From G963677445 sp963678275 (GTDB taxonomy: Bacteria; Bacteroidota; Ignavibacteria; Ignavibacteriales; Melioribacteraceae), in contig OY782765.1 of the NCBI GenBank assembly GCA_963678275.1, positions 2,170,001 through 2,234,000 of the forward strand: 64,000 nt of DNA, read 5' to 3'. Made by a program: the position numbers and the translations under genes. Shown piece after piece: positions 19,052-28,680 of the stretch. Every line of letters starts with the position of its first letter. The first letter of the stretch is position 1. The notes beneath the pieces were generated by a model, which searched no databases, had not been told where the DNA came from, and worked only from the letters and a program-made list of their open reading frames with translations.

Positions 19052-20455
19052 ATGAAAGCACTATATTACCTGCTATTTCTCTTGCTAACCATGAACATTG
19101 GCGCTCAAAGCCTGCGCCGGAATATCGCTGAAAAACTTGACAAGTTACCGGCGGATACCAAAACCGCGGTTTTTATTTATGATCTTACCAATAAAGAAAC
19201 CTTATTCTCCTTAAACGCGACCGACGAGATGATACCGGCATCGAACACAAAATTATTCACCAGCGGAGCCGCTCTTTATTATTTCGGACCAGAATCATAT
19301 TTTTCGACCGAAATCTGTGTTTATGATGATTCCCTTGAAGATGGGATAATTAATGGCGATATCATTCTCAGGGGATTCGGTAATCCCTCGGTAACATCAA
19401 AAGATTACGATTCTGTTGCCATCGCGCTGAAAAAAAACGGCATTACCAGAATAAATGGCAATGTAATTGGCGATGAATCCTGGTTCGATAATATATATAC
19501 AAGGGATGACTGGATAAAAGGTGAAAGATCAAATGTTTCTCTTCCCCCCGTTTCAGCTCTTGTAACCGACAGAAATATGATAAATATGAAATTTGAATGC
19601 GGCGGCAGGGTTTCAACCACTCCTGAAATTGAGCATTTCCCCCCATCCGAAAATATCATCATCAATAATCATTCGGTTATCAGCAATAAATACAGCCGAC
19701 TCGATATTGATCAGGAATTTAAGGGTGATTCAATTATTGTTGATATTAATGGCAGGGTGAAAAGAAGAAAATATGCGAGGTATTATTCGGTGTTCACCGG
19801 ATCCCCGGCTAAATTTGCCGCCCTGGTATTTAAGAGCTCTCTTGAAAAAGCAGGCATAGAAGTTACCGGTCATATTGGAGAGGGATTTTCGGATGGAGCT
19901 TATCCTTATACCGAAATTAGTATCAGTCTGCCCGATTTGCTTGTTGAAGTAAATTCACAGAGCAATAATTATTATGCTGAATGCTTATTTAAATCGCTTG
20001 GCGCGAGGTATTCGGGAAAACAGGGAAATTCATTTTACGCCGCCCAGGCTGTTAATACATTCATTCTGGAAAATGATATCTCCGATTCAAACACTGTTGT
20101 TGTCGATGGCTCGGGAATTTCCCGCTATAATTCAGTTTCGGTTTATTCTATTGTGAGCCTGTTGGAAAAAGTGTATGAAAACGACCTGATATTTGACTGC
20201 TTTTATAGTTCACTCGCAATACCGGGTAAAAAAGGCACACTTGAAAAAAGGTTCAGAAAGATGGAAAGCAGGAAATTGTTCAGGGGAAAAACAGGCACAT
20301 TAAACGGAGTTTCAGCCCTTTCCGGTTACCTCGGAAATAAAGACCACATGATAGCGGTCAGCATTATTTTTGAATTTAAAAGGAAAGGTGGACACTATTA
20401 TAAAAACATTGAAGAGGAAATTGTGGAACTGACAGCAGCGAAACTGCTGAAATAA
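19052..20455 (+). CDS. dacB: D-alanyl-D-alanine carboxypeptidase/endopeptidase (PBP4, S13 family)
   Basis: A 467-residue exported protein with a signal peptide ending IGAQ (residue 19). Penicillin-binding motifs are all present: SxxK as SNTK (S64, K67) in MIPASNTKLFTSG, SxN as SNN in QSNNYYAECL, and KTG in FRGKTGTLNG. The large insertion between SxxK and SxN is typical of PBP4/DacB. It trims or cleaves peptidoglycan cross-links in the periplasm. The start has no clear Shine-Dalgarno. The gene is transcribed alone and converges with secG across a 14-bp gap. Confidence 0.93.
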   Translation: MKALYYLLFLLLTMNIGAQSLRRNIAEKLDKLPADTKTAVFIYDLTNKETLFSLNATDEMIPASNTKLFTSGAALYYFGPESYFSTEICVYDDSLEDGIINGDIILRGFGNPSVTSKDYDSVAIALKKNGITRINGNVIGDESWFDNIYTRDDWIKGERSNVSLPPVSALVTDRNMINMKFECGGRVSTTPEIEHFPPSENIIINNHSVISNKYSRLDIDQEFKGDSIIVDINGRVKRRKYARYYSVFTGSPAKFAALVFKSSLEKAGIEVTGHIGEGFSDGAYPYTEISISLPDLLVEVNSQSNNYYAECLFKSLGARYSGKQGNSFYAAQAVNTFILENDISDSNTVVVDGSGISRYNSVSVYSIVSLLEKVYENDLIFDCFYSSLAIPGKKGTLEKRFRKMESRKLFRGKTGTLNGVSALSGYLGNKDHMIAVSIIFEFKRKGGHYYKNIEEEIVELTAAKLLK

Positions 20456-20469
20456 AAATTAAGAAATTT

Positions 20470-20850
20470 TTATTTTGCAGTATCGCCGGTTGTTTCAGTT
20501 TCAGGAACTTCTGAATCAAGTGTGGGAAGCGCGGGAGTTTCAGGCACCGCGTCTAAAGACTGGCTGTTCTGAATAATACTATCACGCTGTTCTTTTGTAG
20601 TCTGTCCCGGAAGGAAAAATAAGTTAGTTACGAGAGCGACTAAGAGTAATGCCGAACCCAGCCACCATGTAGCTTTACTAAGAAAATCGGCAGTTCTTCT
20701 GGCGCCGAACATCTGTCCGAATCCGCCGGCCGCTCCGCCGCCTCCGCCAAAAGTACCGGCAAGCCCGCCGCCTTTGCTCGACTGCATTAAAACAATAATA
20801 ATCAGCATTGCTGACAAAATAATGGAAATAATAACGAGTAATGAATACAT
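20470..20850 (-). CDS. secG: Preprotein translocase subunit SecG
   Basis: A 126-residue protein with two membrane helices (residues 3-22 and about 58-80) separated by the Gly-rich segment KGGGLAGTFGGGGGAAGGFGQMFG and the ARRTADFLSK linker, the classical SecG layout. It forms SecYEG with SecY and SecE. An acidic, Pro/Thr-rich tail of about 40 residues follows the second helix, as in related phyla. GGAG precedes the ATG. A tRNA gene ends 25 bp upstream on the same strand, so both may share a transcript. Confidence 0.95.
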   Translation of the reverse strand: MYSLLVIISIILSAMLIIIVLMQSSKGGGLAGTFGGGGGAAGGFGQMFGARRTADFLSKATWWLGSALLLVALVTNLFFLPGQTTKEQRDSIIQNSQSLDAVPETPALPTLDSEVPETETTGDTAK

Positions 20851-20875
20851 TCTTTAACTCCGGTAAAATCATGAG

Positions 20876-20949
20876 TAGCGAGGGAGGGATTCGAACCCCC
20901 GACACGCGGATTATGATTCCGCTGCTCTAACCTACTGAGCTACCTCGCC
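20876..20949 (-). tRNA. tRNA-Met (anticodon CAT)
   Basis: The reverse strand folds into a full cloverleaf of 74 nt: 7-bp acceptor stem (GGCGAGG with CCTCGCT, one G-U), D arm AGCTCAGTAGGTTAGAGC, anticodon stem GCGGA/TCCGC around loop ATCATAA (CAT at 34-36), and T arm GGGGG-TTCGAAT-CCCTC. The discriminator is A and no CCA is encoded. The overall sequence resembles elongator tRNA-Met more than the initiator; a lysidine-type tRNA-Ile2 is not fully excluded. Confidence 0.93.
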
Positions 20950-21031
20950 GTTCAAAATTCTCAAAAAACAAGACCCTAATTATATACATTTTTTTTAAGG
21001 AAATCAATTATCTTTGATATTTTTCCCTCTT

Positions 21032-22030
21032 TTATTTTCTCTTTTCCCGGATGCTCTCATTTATCCATTTAACCGCTTTATGAAACAGTATATTTTCACT
21101 GCTATTTTTACCTTTATCCGGAACAAGAATATCAGGAATAATTCCTTCGGGATAAATATTGCCATTCCTGTCGCCAAAATATCCGGTTGTCAGCATTATT
21201 TTAATTCCGTTCCCTATTTCAAAAGGCTGGTTGATTGTTGCCAGTCCCCTGGTTTTTTCTCCGATAATGCAGACATTATTTTTACCGATAAATGATATTA
21301 TACTCGCCTCACCGCTGCTGGCGGTTTTGTTGCCTGTGAGAATGACCACCGGTTTTTTAATAAAATTTATTTTTTGCGGATAACTCACCGAAAAATGGAT
21401 ATTTGATCCTACCCCCGCTTTACCATCTTTTGCCCGCCATCGCCAGTAAATCCCGTCAGGATATGCTCCGCAACCGGCGGTATCTGAATCTACCAGGGGA
21501 CTTAATCCGGCAAGCATGGGCCATAAATGCCCGCCGCTGTTGCAGCGGAAATCGAGAATCCATCCTTTCATATCAGGCTGGTAAAGAGAGATAATCTTAT
21601 TGAAAAGATCATCGGCAAATTTTTGCATTTTTTTATTATCGCCAGGTGAAATTCTCTCAACCTGGAGATATTTTATTCCCTTGTCAACCCCCGGTATACT
21701 TTCGATATCAACCTTTTGTATTGCTTCCGGTTCAGCTATTTCCCCAAACTTCCGGCCATCCTTCATAATGAGATAACTATGGCCGTCACCCAGGCTGTCG
21801 ATAAGAGACTGTATAGCATTATATAATTCCGAATCTGAGGATATTTCCTTTTTTTTAAGGGAAAATTTCGCATTTAATTTTTCGAAGTCGACGATATCCC
21901 TTTTTATTGAGTTATTTTCTATAATTTCTAAGACGTTCTCAATAACCTGAGAAAAAGAAACCTCGTCCTGAGAGAGAATTGAATTGTAAAAAAATAATGT
22001 TAATACAAAAAAACATAAGAGTATTTTCAT
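21032..22030 (-). CDS. Secreted S41-family (tail-specific-like) protease
   Basis: A 332-residue protein with a signal peptide ending ILSQ (about residue 20). The catalytic domain carries the S41 signatures WILDFRCNSGGHLWPML, VVILTGNKTASSGEA (nucleophile Ser in TASSGEA) and GEKTRGLATINQPFEIGNG, then YPEGIIPD. There is no obvious PDZ domain. The N-terminal segment with KISSDSELYNAIQSLIDSLGDGHSYL matches the helical cap of the family. Substrate unknown; it likely acts in the periplasm or outside the cell. Confidence 0.88.
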   Translation of the reverse strand: MKILLCFFVLTLFFYNSILSQDEVSFSQVIENVLEIIENNSIKRDIVDFEKLNAKFSLKKKEISSDSELYNAIQSLIDSLGDGHSYLIMKDGRKFGEIAEPEAIQKVDIESIPGVDKGIKYLQVERISPGDNKKMQKFADDLFNKIISLYQPDMKGWILDFRCNSGGHLWPMLAGLSPLVDSDTAGCGAYPDGIYWRWRAKDGKAGVGSNIHFSVSYPQKINFIKKPVVILTGNKTASSGEASIISFIGKNNVCIIGEKTRGLATINQPFEIGNGIKIMLTTGYFGDRNGNIYPEGIIPDILVPDKGKNSSENILFHKAVKWINESIREKRK

Positions 22031-22167
22031 AAATTGATTTTTAAATCTCTAATTACAGAATTACTATTCGCGTGAAACAAAATCAAATGCCGGGAAAGAT
22101 AGCTCCGGGGACCTTTTCGCGTCAAATATTAACAGATTTTCCATAAACAGTAGTAATTACATATTTA

Positions 22168-23414
22168 TCACCAAAAACCATATTTCAAATCAATGGATGG
22201 AATATATTTCCCATAATAGCCGGATATCTCAAAATTCAGCGACAATCCCCTGTAAATGTTAAAAACCACTCTGGCAGCGGGTAAAATGGAAAATTTTGTA
22301 TAGTTTTCCTCTCTCCGGAGGGTTTCAATCTCACCGGTCGATCTGTAAGCGTCAAGTTTTTCTTTTAATATCTTATATTCAAGCGACAGGCTGTGAAAGC
22401 TGGCAGTTGCTCCGCATTCTACAGAAAGCCACTTGGTAAAATAATATACAGGCGCCATTGAGGAAAAGGAAAATAAAAATTTATTGGAGGGATAAACTCC
22501 ATCTTTTGTATACCTAAAACGGTGATAAACACCATGACTAACTTCTTCATAAGCGCCTATATAAGAAGTCCTGATGTCCGGATCATCGACCCCGGCGGTG
22601 AGCAGTGTAAAGCAGAGACCTGATTCTATAAAGGATAAAAATCCCGGTTCTGATTTCAGCTTTAGTCTATAGCCGGCGGAAAAGGAATAATCGGGGGTAA
22701 AATAGACTTTCACCGGTAAAAAATTGGAATATTGATTATTGTCCAATTGATTTATCTCTATCGTATAAAAGAGGATATCCTCGTAACTATCGGCTTTACT
22801 GAAAAGAGCCTCCTTCGAAGCGGAAATAAAAAAACCAGATTTTATTCCCTGCTGCGTTATATATATATCCAGGCAAACATCTGCCGCTTCAAATGATGTT
22901 TTTAATTCATGTTCATTCCAATATTTGCTGCCGACCAGATACCAGTAACCAAGAATTTTTTCCAGAAACTCTTCCTTTTCCTCCCCGGAAAGGGAAGATT
23001 GTTTATTTCTGAGCAATTCAAAATTCATTATCTGATCGATATAATAGTTTCTGTTAAGATACTTATAGTTAATATCCGGATTATAATTGGTATAAAATCC
23101 TTTAATATATAATTGTTCGATATACTCAATAAAATTGGTATCGTAACTAATTTGGGAGCCTGCTCCGGATTGAAGCGAATTCACTTCTATGAGTTTATTA
23201 AAATGATTAAAAGCATCCTCATTTAAGAAACGAGCGCCATCTTTCATTCTGAGAGATGATATCTGGTGGTTAGCCCATTTGTTTTTTGCTTCCAGATAAT
23301 CATCCCGTTTTTCTTTGAGAAGATTAAAAAAATTATCTGCCGGGTCCGATATCTTCCTTCCAAATCTATTATCCATATACAGGATATAATAACCAATCAT
23401 CGCGGGATGTATTT
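22168..23414 (-). pseudogene. C-terminal part of an IS-split gene of the secreted beta-barrel-like paralogue family
   Basis: This is the 3' portion of a gene cut by the IS element at 23415-25413. Its reading frame is continuous with the 5' portion at 25414-25654 once one copy of the 87-bp duplication (23328-23414 = 25414-25500) is removed; the restored gene would encode 466 residues, like its neighbours (471 and 462). A 410-residue ORF could start at the ATG at 23400 but would lack a signal peptide. The C-terminus ends in an aromatic residue (DLKYGFW) after alternating strands, the hallmark of outer-membrane barrels. No function is known. Confidence 0.85.
23328..23414. repeat. Target-site duplication of the IS, left copy (87 bp)
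   Basis: Bases 23328-23414 are repeated at 25414-25500 with no difference I could see. They flank the IS ends directly. An 87-bp duplication is far longer than the 2-14 bp made by most IS elements but is characteristic of the IS1634 group. Confidence 0.9.
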
Positions 23415-25413
23415 CCTGAGTTTTACACTTAAAGAAAAAAAAAGAGCAAAAAAGTGCGAAAACGGGCTAAAAACACATATTTGGATTGAGAACAGCTGTA
23501 AAAGTAGTGACAACTTATTCATGCTTAAGGGCATCTAACATATTGTATAATATTACTATAATGTTGATTATCAGTAGTTCTACACTTATATTTGTAATAT
23601 AACATTCCAGAGTTACCTATGTTTATTAAAACTTCTCATTCAAAAGGTCATCAATATCTTTCAATTGTTGAAAGTTATAAAGTAAAAGGGGTTTCGAAAC
23701 ATAAAGTGATAGCCAGCCTCGGCAGGGCAGATAAACTTGTAAGCTCAGGGCTGGAAAATATTCTCCGTTCTCTTCAGAAATTCGTCGATAAAGAAAAATG
23801 TAATCTTAAAGATGTCTCAGGCATGAAAGAAAAATACAGACTTAATTACGGATATCTGGCATACAAAAAACTCTGGAAACAATTTGATTTTGACAATATT
23901 TTAGCGCCTGTTGTCAAAAAAAGTAAATCAGGATACAACCTAAAAGGACTGATATTCACACTTGTAATCAACCGTTTGCTTAACCCGGGAAGTAAACGCG
24001 ACTACTATTTCAGCAGGGATAAATATCTGGAATATGATCCGGATCTGGCTCTTCACCAGGTTTACCGTTCACTTGATATTCTTTCAGAGAACAAAGAAAA
24101 GATAGAAAGATCATTGTTTCTTAAAAACCGCAACCTTTTCAATATGGAAATTGATGTGGTTTTTTATGATGTGACAACCTGGCATTATGAATCACAGAAA
24201 CAAGATAGTCTGAGAGACTTTGGTTTCAGTAAAGCAAACAAAGTAAATGAAGTTCAGATAGTAATGGGACTTCTGATAGATAAGGAAGGCAGACCAATAG
24301 GTTACGAACTGTTCCCGGGAAATACATTTGACGGGAAAACACTACTTGGAATACTTGATAAATTGAAAAAGCAATTTGAATTGGATCGGGTGATAATAGT
24401 CGCAGATAAGGCTATGAACTCCAAACTAAATCTGAAAGCAATAAAGGATCGCGGATATAATTATATAGTAAGCGCCCGATTAAAGTCCATGTCGAAAAAG
24501 GTACAGCAGGAAGTTCTGAGTCAGGAAGGCTATAGTGAAATAACCAGGGAAGAAGAAAAATACAAATACAAGGTAATAGATTACGAAAATATAGTTCAAT
24601 ATGAAGAAGAAGGAGAGAAAAAAAAGGCAACATTACCAGAAAAGATGGTATGCACCTGGTCGTCAAAACGGGCGGCTAAGGACAGAAAGGATCGGGAACG
24701 CGCAATAGAGAAAGCAATGGAAGTAGTAGACAAACAGGAGCATAGCAAGGTTAAAAAGAAAAATGGCTATAAGAGATTTATAGAGGAACAGGGAGATAAG
24801 AAAAATGGGAAACTACTGATAGATCAGGAAAAAATAGAAAAAGAGTCCATATTTGATGGTTATTACGCTATAGAGTACAGCGATCTTGAGATGGAGCCAA
24901 TTGAAGTCCTGGAAAGTTATGGCTATCTATACAAAATAGAGGAATCCTTCAAGGTAATGAAGTCAACTATGCAGACAAGACCAATATACCTGAGAGTCCG
25001 GGAACATATAGAGGGACACTTTATGATTTGCTTTTTTGCTTTTATGCTGGAAAGAGAACTGGAGTTCAGATTAAGAAAAAGAGGAATAGATTATTCTACT
25101 GAAAGGATCAAGGAAGCTTTGTTGTCAGTTGAATTTAGCGAATTGGAAATAGAAGAAGAAACTTATTATTTGAAGAGCAAACAAAAAAAACTTGCATCGG
25201 AGATTTTTGCTCTTCTCAGAATCAAACATCCCCAAAAACTCATGGATCAGACAGAGGTAAATGATTATGTAGAGCTTTAACCATTAAAAATTATAATAAA
25301 TATAACTTGCCTGATTTTTCACTGTCGCTGAAATGGTAGTGACAAATTTTGCAGTTTTTTTTATTTCTCCTTTATTTTACAATCATTTACAGATATCAAG
25401 TGTAAAACATAGG
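23415..25413 (+). mobile_element. IS1634-family insertion sequence, 1999 bp
   Basis: The element runs between 16-bp terminal inverted repeats: left CCTGAGTTTTACACTT (23415-23430) and right, read inward, CCTATGTTTTACACTT (25398-25413), 14 of 16 bases matching. It has a single transposase gene (23619-25280) and is flanked by an 87-bp direct duplication of host sequence. It inserted into the first of three paralogous genes. The very good conservation of the duplication suggests a recent event. Confidence 0.9.
23619..25280 (+). CDS. IS1634-family transposase (IS4-like DDE fold)
   Basis: A 553-residue transposase. The start (MFIKTSHSKGHQYLSIVESYKVKGVSKHKVIASLGRAD, given here only in part as family hallmark) and the DDE residues support the family: first Asp in DVVFYDVTTWHYES, second Asp in VIIVADKAMNS, and the Glu in the late IEESFKVMKSTMQTRP region, with HIEGHFMICFFAFML behind it. 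A beta-strand-rich insertion lies between the second Asp and the Glu, as in the IS4 superfamily. The frame is intact, so the element may still be active. Confidence 0.92.
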   Translation: MFIKTSHSKGHQYLSIVESYKVKGVSKHKVIASLGRADKLVSSGLENILRSLQKFVDKEKCNLKDVSGMKEKYRLNYGYLAYKKLWKQFDFDNILAPVVKKSKSGYNLKGLIFTLVINRLLNPGSKRDYYFSRDKYLEYDPDLALHQVYRSLDILSENKEKIERSLFLKNRNLFNMEIDVVFYDVTTWHYESQKQDSLRDFGFSKANKVNEVQIVMGLLIDKEGRPIGYELFPGNTFDGKTLLGILDKLKKQFELDRVIIVADKAMNSKLNLKAIKDRGYNYIVSARLKSMSKKVQQEVLSQEGYSEITREEEKYKYKVIDYENIVQYEEEGEKKKATLPEKMVCTWSSKRAAKDRKDRERAIEKAMEVVDKQEHSKVKKKNGYKRFIEEQGDKKNGKLLIDQEKIEKESIFDGYYAIEYSDLEMEPIEVLESYGYLYKIEESFKVMKSTMQTRPIYLRVREHIEGHFMICFFAFMLERELEFRLRKRGIDYSTERIKEALLSVEFSELEIEEETYYLKSKQKKLASEIFALLRIKHPQKLMDQTEVNDYVEL

Positions 25414-25500
25414 AAAAATTATCTGCCGGGTCCGATATCTTCCTTCCAAATCTATTATCCATATACAGGATATAATAACCAATCATCGCGGGATGTATTT
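25414..25500. repeat. Target-site duplication of the IS, right copy (87 bp)
   Basis: Same 87 bases as 23328-23414, starting AAAAATTATCTGCC and ending GGGATGTATTT, adjoining the right inverted repeat. Confidence 0.9.
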
Positions 25501-25654
25501 CAGAATAAAATTCCAGATTTGTTTCAACCATCTGCCTGTCCTCAACCTTGTTTAACAATTTTTGTGGAATGACAGGAGAATAAAGATCAATAATTGACTG
25601 CGGGAAAACCATGCCCGCGATTAAAACAATGACTACGACAAAACTTTTTTTCAT
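25414..25654 (-). pseudogene. N-terminal part of the IS-split paralogue
   Basis: Starts with a signal peptide (MKKSFVVVIVLIAGMVFPQ) and then the family motif IIDLYSPVIPQKLL and MVETNLEFYSEIHP. The frame runs 241 bases to the IS end and then 17 codons into the IS, stopping at 25361, so a 97-residue fragment could be made. See the C-terminal part at 22168-23414. Confidence 0.88.
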
Positions 25655-25667
25655 TTGTTTATATTCC

Positions 25668-27083
25668 CTACCAGACTAAGTATGTTAAATCTAAGTTTGT
25701 TACAAACTTATCGAACATTTGGGATGAGGTTACCGCGATACTTAATCCTTTAAAAACCTCCAGCCTGAGTCTGAGCGCCGGAGTTATTTTTCCGTTGGTT
25801 TCTGAATATTCATCAATTAGTATCTCTTCGCCAAGCGGAGTTATAAAACCGTATGGGCGAACATATCCTAACTTTTCTTTTAGTGTTTTGTATTTAACCG
25901 AACAGGAATGATAATTATAAACAGCGCCTGTTTCTATTGATATTTTTCTTCCAAAAAACCAAACGGGAATAAATATATGAGCCGAATACATATTCTGATC
26001 ATCAAACTCAAATTCCATAAGGCTGTAGGTATAAAGAAATGCATCATCAAATTCATCCCTTTCAAACCTGCTGCTATACGAGAGGCCCTGGTTATTATCA
26101 CTGGCTGAGTGCCGCGAAACAATAATAGATGCCCCCAAATCAATAAAAGACAACAAACCATTGTCTTCACGGATTTGCAGCTTGTACCCTGCGGAAAAAT
26201 GAAAATCGGGTATAAATTCTACCTTGGCTTCGGTTAATTTGGGAGGTTTATAATCATCATACGTTTTGGGTGTAATTGAATAAACAAGCGAACCTGAAGA
26301 AACGCTATTTCCTGAAAGAAAATTTATATTTGAAATAGAGAGGTATAATCCGCCTTCCGGTTGATACTTATTTTTCAGGATTATTTCCAGAATATCAGAT
26401 GATTCAAAATCGGTAGTATGATTATGTTTGTTAAATCCCTGGTCACCGCAAAAGTACCATTCTGAATTTAACTTATCCAGAAATACCTTCCTGCTATCGT
26501 CGCTCAAATCATCTAATTGCTTAAAATCATTATTAAGTGAAGAGATATGCTCCTGAATATATTTTTCATTGGCGGCCTTATAATCCGCCTGAGTATCATA
26601 TTTTGATTGTTCCCTTAAAAAATAAATATGAAGCAGGTATTCAAAGTAGTTATCATCATTGATAAAAGAGATTCTTTTTTGGGAAGTGTCACTATTCTTA
26701 CCAAGATAATTCTTATAAGGTATTGTATATTTTTCATCAACAGAATAATCATCTGAAAGATTAGTTATTCCTTCTAATTGTTTTTCGCTCCAGAATTCCC
26801 TTTTCGAATAATATTTCTGCCTCAGTGAAAGAAAAGCATTGATGACATTTTCTCTCTTTTGTTCATTATCTGATTGTATATACTCATTCAGGAATATCAC
26901 ATAATAAGCAACCAGTTCCGGATGCAGTTCTGAATAGAATTCCAGGTTAGTTGAAATCTTTTCTTTACTGCTTTCTTCCGCTAATAATTGCTCAGGTATT
27001 TCACTTTGATACAAATTTATAAGACTTTGTGAACTGATAATAATATTGACCATTAGAAATAAACTTACAAAAATGAGCTTCAT
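25668..27083 (-). CDS. Secreted paralogue 2 of an unrecognised beta-barrel-like family
   Basis: A 471-residue protein with a signal peptide ending ISSQ (about residue 19) and the N-terminal motif LINLYQSEIPEQLL...STNLEFYSELHPELVAYY shared with its two neighbours. The middle (about residues 60-230) is helical and charged; the C-terminal half has alternating hydrophobic strands (FHFSAGYKLQI, GLSIAVTSSQMF) and ends in an aromatic residue (LTYLVW), which suggests an outer-membrane barrel. I do not recognise the family. It has AGAGG-like spacing before its ATG and lies 24 bp after paralogue 3 in one probable operon, with only 13 bp to the split gene. Confidence 0.75.
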   Translation of the reverse strand: MKLIFVSLFLMVNIIISSQSLINLYQSEIPEQLLAEESSKEKISTNLEFYSELHPELVAYYVIFLNEYIQSDNEQKRENVINAFLSLRQKYYSKREFWSEKQLEGITNLSDDYSVDEKYTIPYKNYLGKNSDTSQKRISFINDDNYFEYLLHIYFLREQSKYDTQADYKAANEKYIQEHISSLNNDFKQLDDLSDDSRKVFLDKLNSEWYFCGDQGFNKHNHTTDFESSDILEIILKNKYQPEGGLYLSISNINFLSGNSVSSGSLVYSITPKTYDDYKPPKLTEAKVEFIPDFHFSAGYKLQIREDNGLLSFIDLGASIIVSRHSASDNNQGLSYSSRFERDEFDDAFLYTYSLMEFEFDDQNMYSAHIFIPVWFFGRKISIETGAVYNYHSCSVKYKTLKEKLGYVRPYGFITPLGEEILIDEYSETNGKITPALRLRLEVFKGLSIAVTSSQMFDKFVTNLDLTYLVW

Positions 27084-27107
27084 CTTTATGCCTCTTTAAT
27101 TCATTTT

Positions 27108-28496
27108 CTAATTAAATTGAAATTCCAAACGTAAGGCGACCTGAACTCCATTTATGAGCAAATAACTGCTGCCTCCTATATTGAATGAATCTGATAAATT
27201 ATACTTATATGAAATTACCGGGGAAAAACTTAAGTAATTTTGTTCTATTTGCTCATAAGAGTCTGCGCCTTGATGGTCATCCGGAATATTGGTGCCGCTA
27301 TATTCTGTAATTTTGTATTTTACATTCATTGTGTGGAGATGTGTCACAATACCTGCGCTAATTATACTCTTTTCATTTAAATAAATCATCGGACTTTGAA
27401 TAAATAAAGAAAAGGTATGGCTTGAACTCTCTTCAAAACCGGAACTGGCAAAAGTACGGTATTTCAATCCTCCACCAGCGTTATAACTATCCTGCCTTAG
27501 AATCTTATCGACATTATCATCCAGATATTCATTTTTTGAGTATTTATACTGAGCCAAAAAATCAAGAACCGATAAAGGTTTTGAGTCTTCCCCAATAATC
27601 AGCCTGTATCCTATTCCGGCATCGAATAATGTGCCTGGCCTGACATGTACTCTCTCCGGGACAACCAGAGGCATTTCCAGATCATTAAAGAAACTGAAGT
27701 TATGAGGAATATCAACCGGAATTACAGATAGAGCGCTGCCTAAAGTAAAATATAATCCCCTTTCGGCCGGATACTTTCCGGTTAATAATAATTCTGAAAG
27801 TTCATATGCCTCAAATGATGTTGAAATGGAATAACGTTTTTGTCCTTTTTTACCAATAATATACCAGTATTTTTTTATTCTGTTCAGAAGGTTTTCCTTT
27901 TCAGTTTCCGACATTGAAGATGAGGCCATTTTCTGCAGTTCAATACTGTTAATAATATCATGTACAAATATTCTGTTTTTTAACTTGTAATCCCTGGTCG
28001 GCTCATATTCTTCAAATTTATTACTGAAAAATATTCCCGATATATATTCATGATAATTACTGTCTAATGGAATTTGTTGATCAAACTTAAATTTTTGGAT
28101 AAAGTCTTCCCGTTTAATCAGTTCCGCATAATTTTCCGATGCTATTTTTTTTTGTGATCTGTGAAGGTCGGACTTATTAATTTCAGCAATCTGATCTTCT
28201 GCCCATTCTTTCCTTAACTCCTGGTATTCACCACGTTTCATTTTCAGAAGGTTGAGATTATTTTTTTCCGGGTCCTTATTCCCATCCTTGAAGTAACTTT
28301 TCAGATGCATTAAATAATAACCTATCAAATCCGGATGAATATCAGCATAAAACTCGAGATTTGTTTCAACCATTTGCTTCTCTTCAGGCGTATCAAGTAG
28401 TTTTTGTGGAATGACAGGTAAATAAAGATCGATTAATTGCTGCCCCTGTATTGAAAATGTAAACAAAATTGAAAATAATATGAAGGTCCTTTTCAT
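27108..28496 (-). CDS. Secreted paralogue 3 of the same family, first gene of the cluster
   Basis: A 462-residue protein with a signal peptide ending IQGQ (about residue 19), then the shared LIDLYLPVIPQKLLD and MVETNLEFYADIHPDLIGYYL. A helical, lysine- and glutamate-rich middle is followed by strands such as FDAGIGYRLIIG and VQVALRLEFQFN at the end. GAGGAG lies 7 nt before the ATG. It is the promoter-proximal member; all three genes run in the same direction with gaps of 13-24 bp. The family is unknown to me, but three copies in a row suggest subunits or variants of one surface structure. Confidence 0.75.
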   Translation of the reverse strand: MKRTFILFSILFTFSIQGQQLIDLYLPVIPQKLLDTPEEKQMVETNLEFYADIHPDLIGYYLMHLKSYFKDGNKDPEKNNLNLLKMKRGEYQELRKEWAEDQIAEINKSDLHRSQKKIASENYAELIKREDFIQKFKFDQQIPLDSNYHEYISGIFFSNKFEEYEPTRDYKLKNRIFVHDIINSIELQKMASSSMSETEKENLLNRIKKYWYIIGKKGQKRYSISTSFEAYELSELLLTGKYPAERGLYFTLGSALSVIPVDIPHNFSFFNDLEMPLVVPERVHVRPGTLFDAGIGYRLIIGEDSKPLSVLDFLAQYKYSKNEYLDDNVDKILRQDSYNAGGGLKYRTFASSGFEESSSHTFSLFIQSPMIYLNEKSIISAGIVTHLHTMNVKYKITEYSGTNIPDDHQGADSYEQIEQNYLSFSPVISYKYNLSDSFNIGGSSYLLINGVQVALRLEFQFN

Positions 28497-28643
28497 TGGA
28501 GCTCCTCTTTTTATTGTTTCCCTGTTTAATGATAATAGTTATTGGAATACTTATCCTAAATAAACTATTAGATTAAAATTATTCATTTTTTTATCATTAT
28601 TCAAGAAACTTCATATCCTATTATAATAATAAAAAAGATAATA

Positions 28644-28680
28644 ATGCCGTATCTGCCCCGAAGATACGGCATTTCAATAA
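28644..28680 (-). terminator. Terminator after the PDZ-hydrolase gene
   Basis: Minus strand: ATGCCGTATCT / AGATACGGCAT stem with a short GC loop, then an A/T-rich stretch ending in six T. It lies directly downstream of the stop codon at 28681. Confidence 0.65.

Noticed and set aside
23266..23538. 90-residue ORF across the left IS boundary
   Set aside because: It is an artefact of the junction between host gene antisense and IS end.
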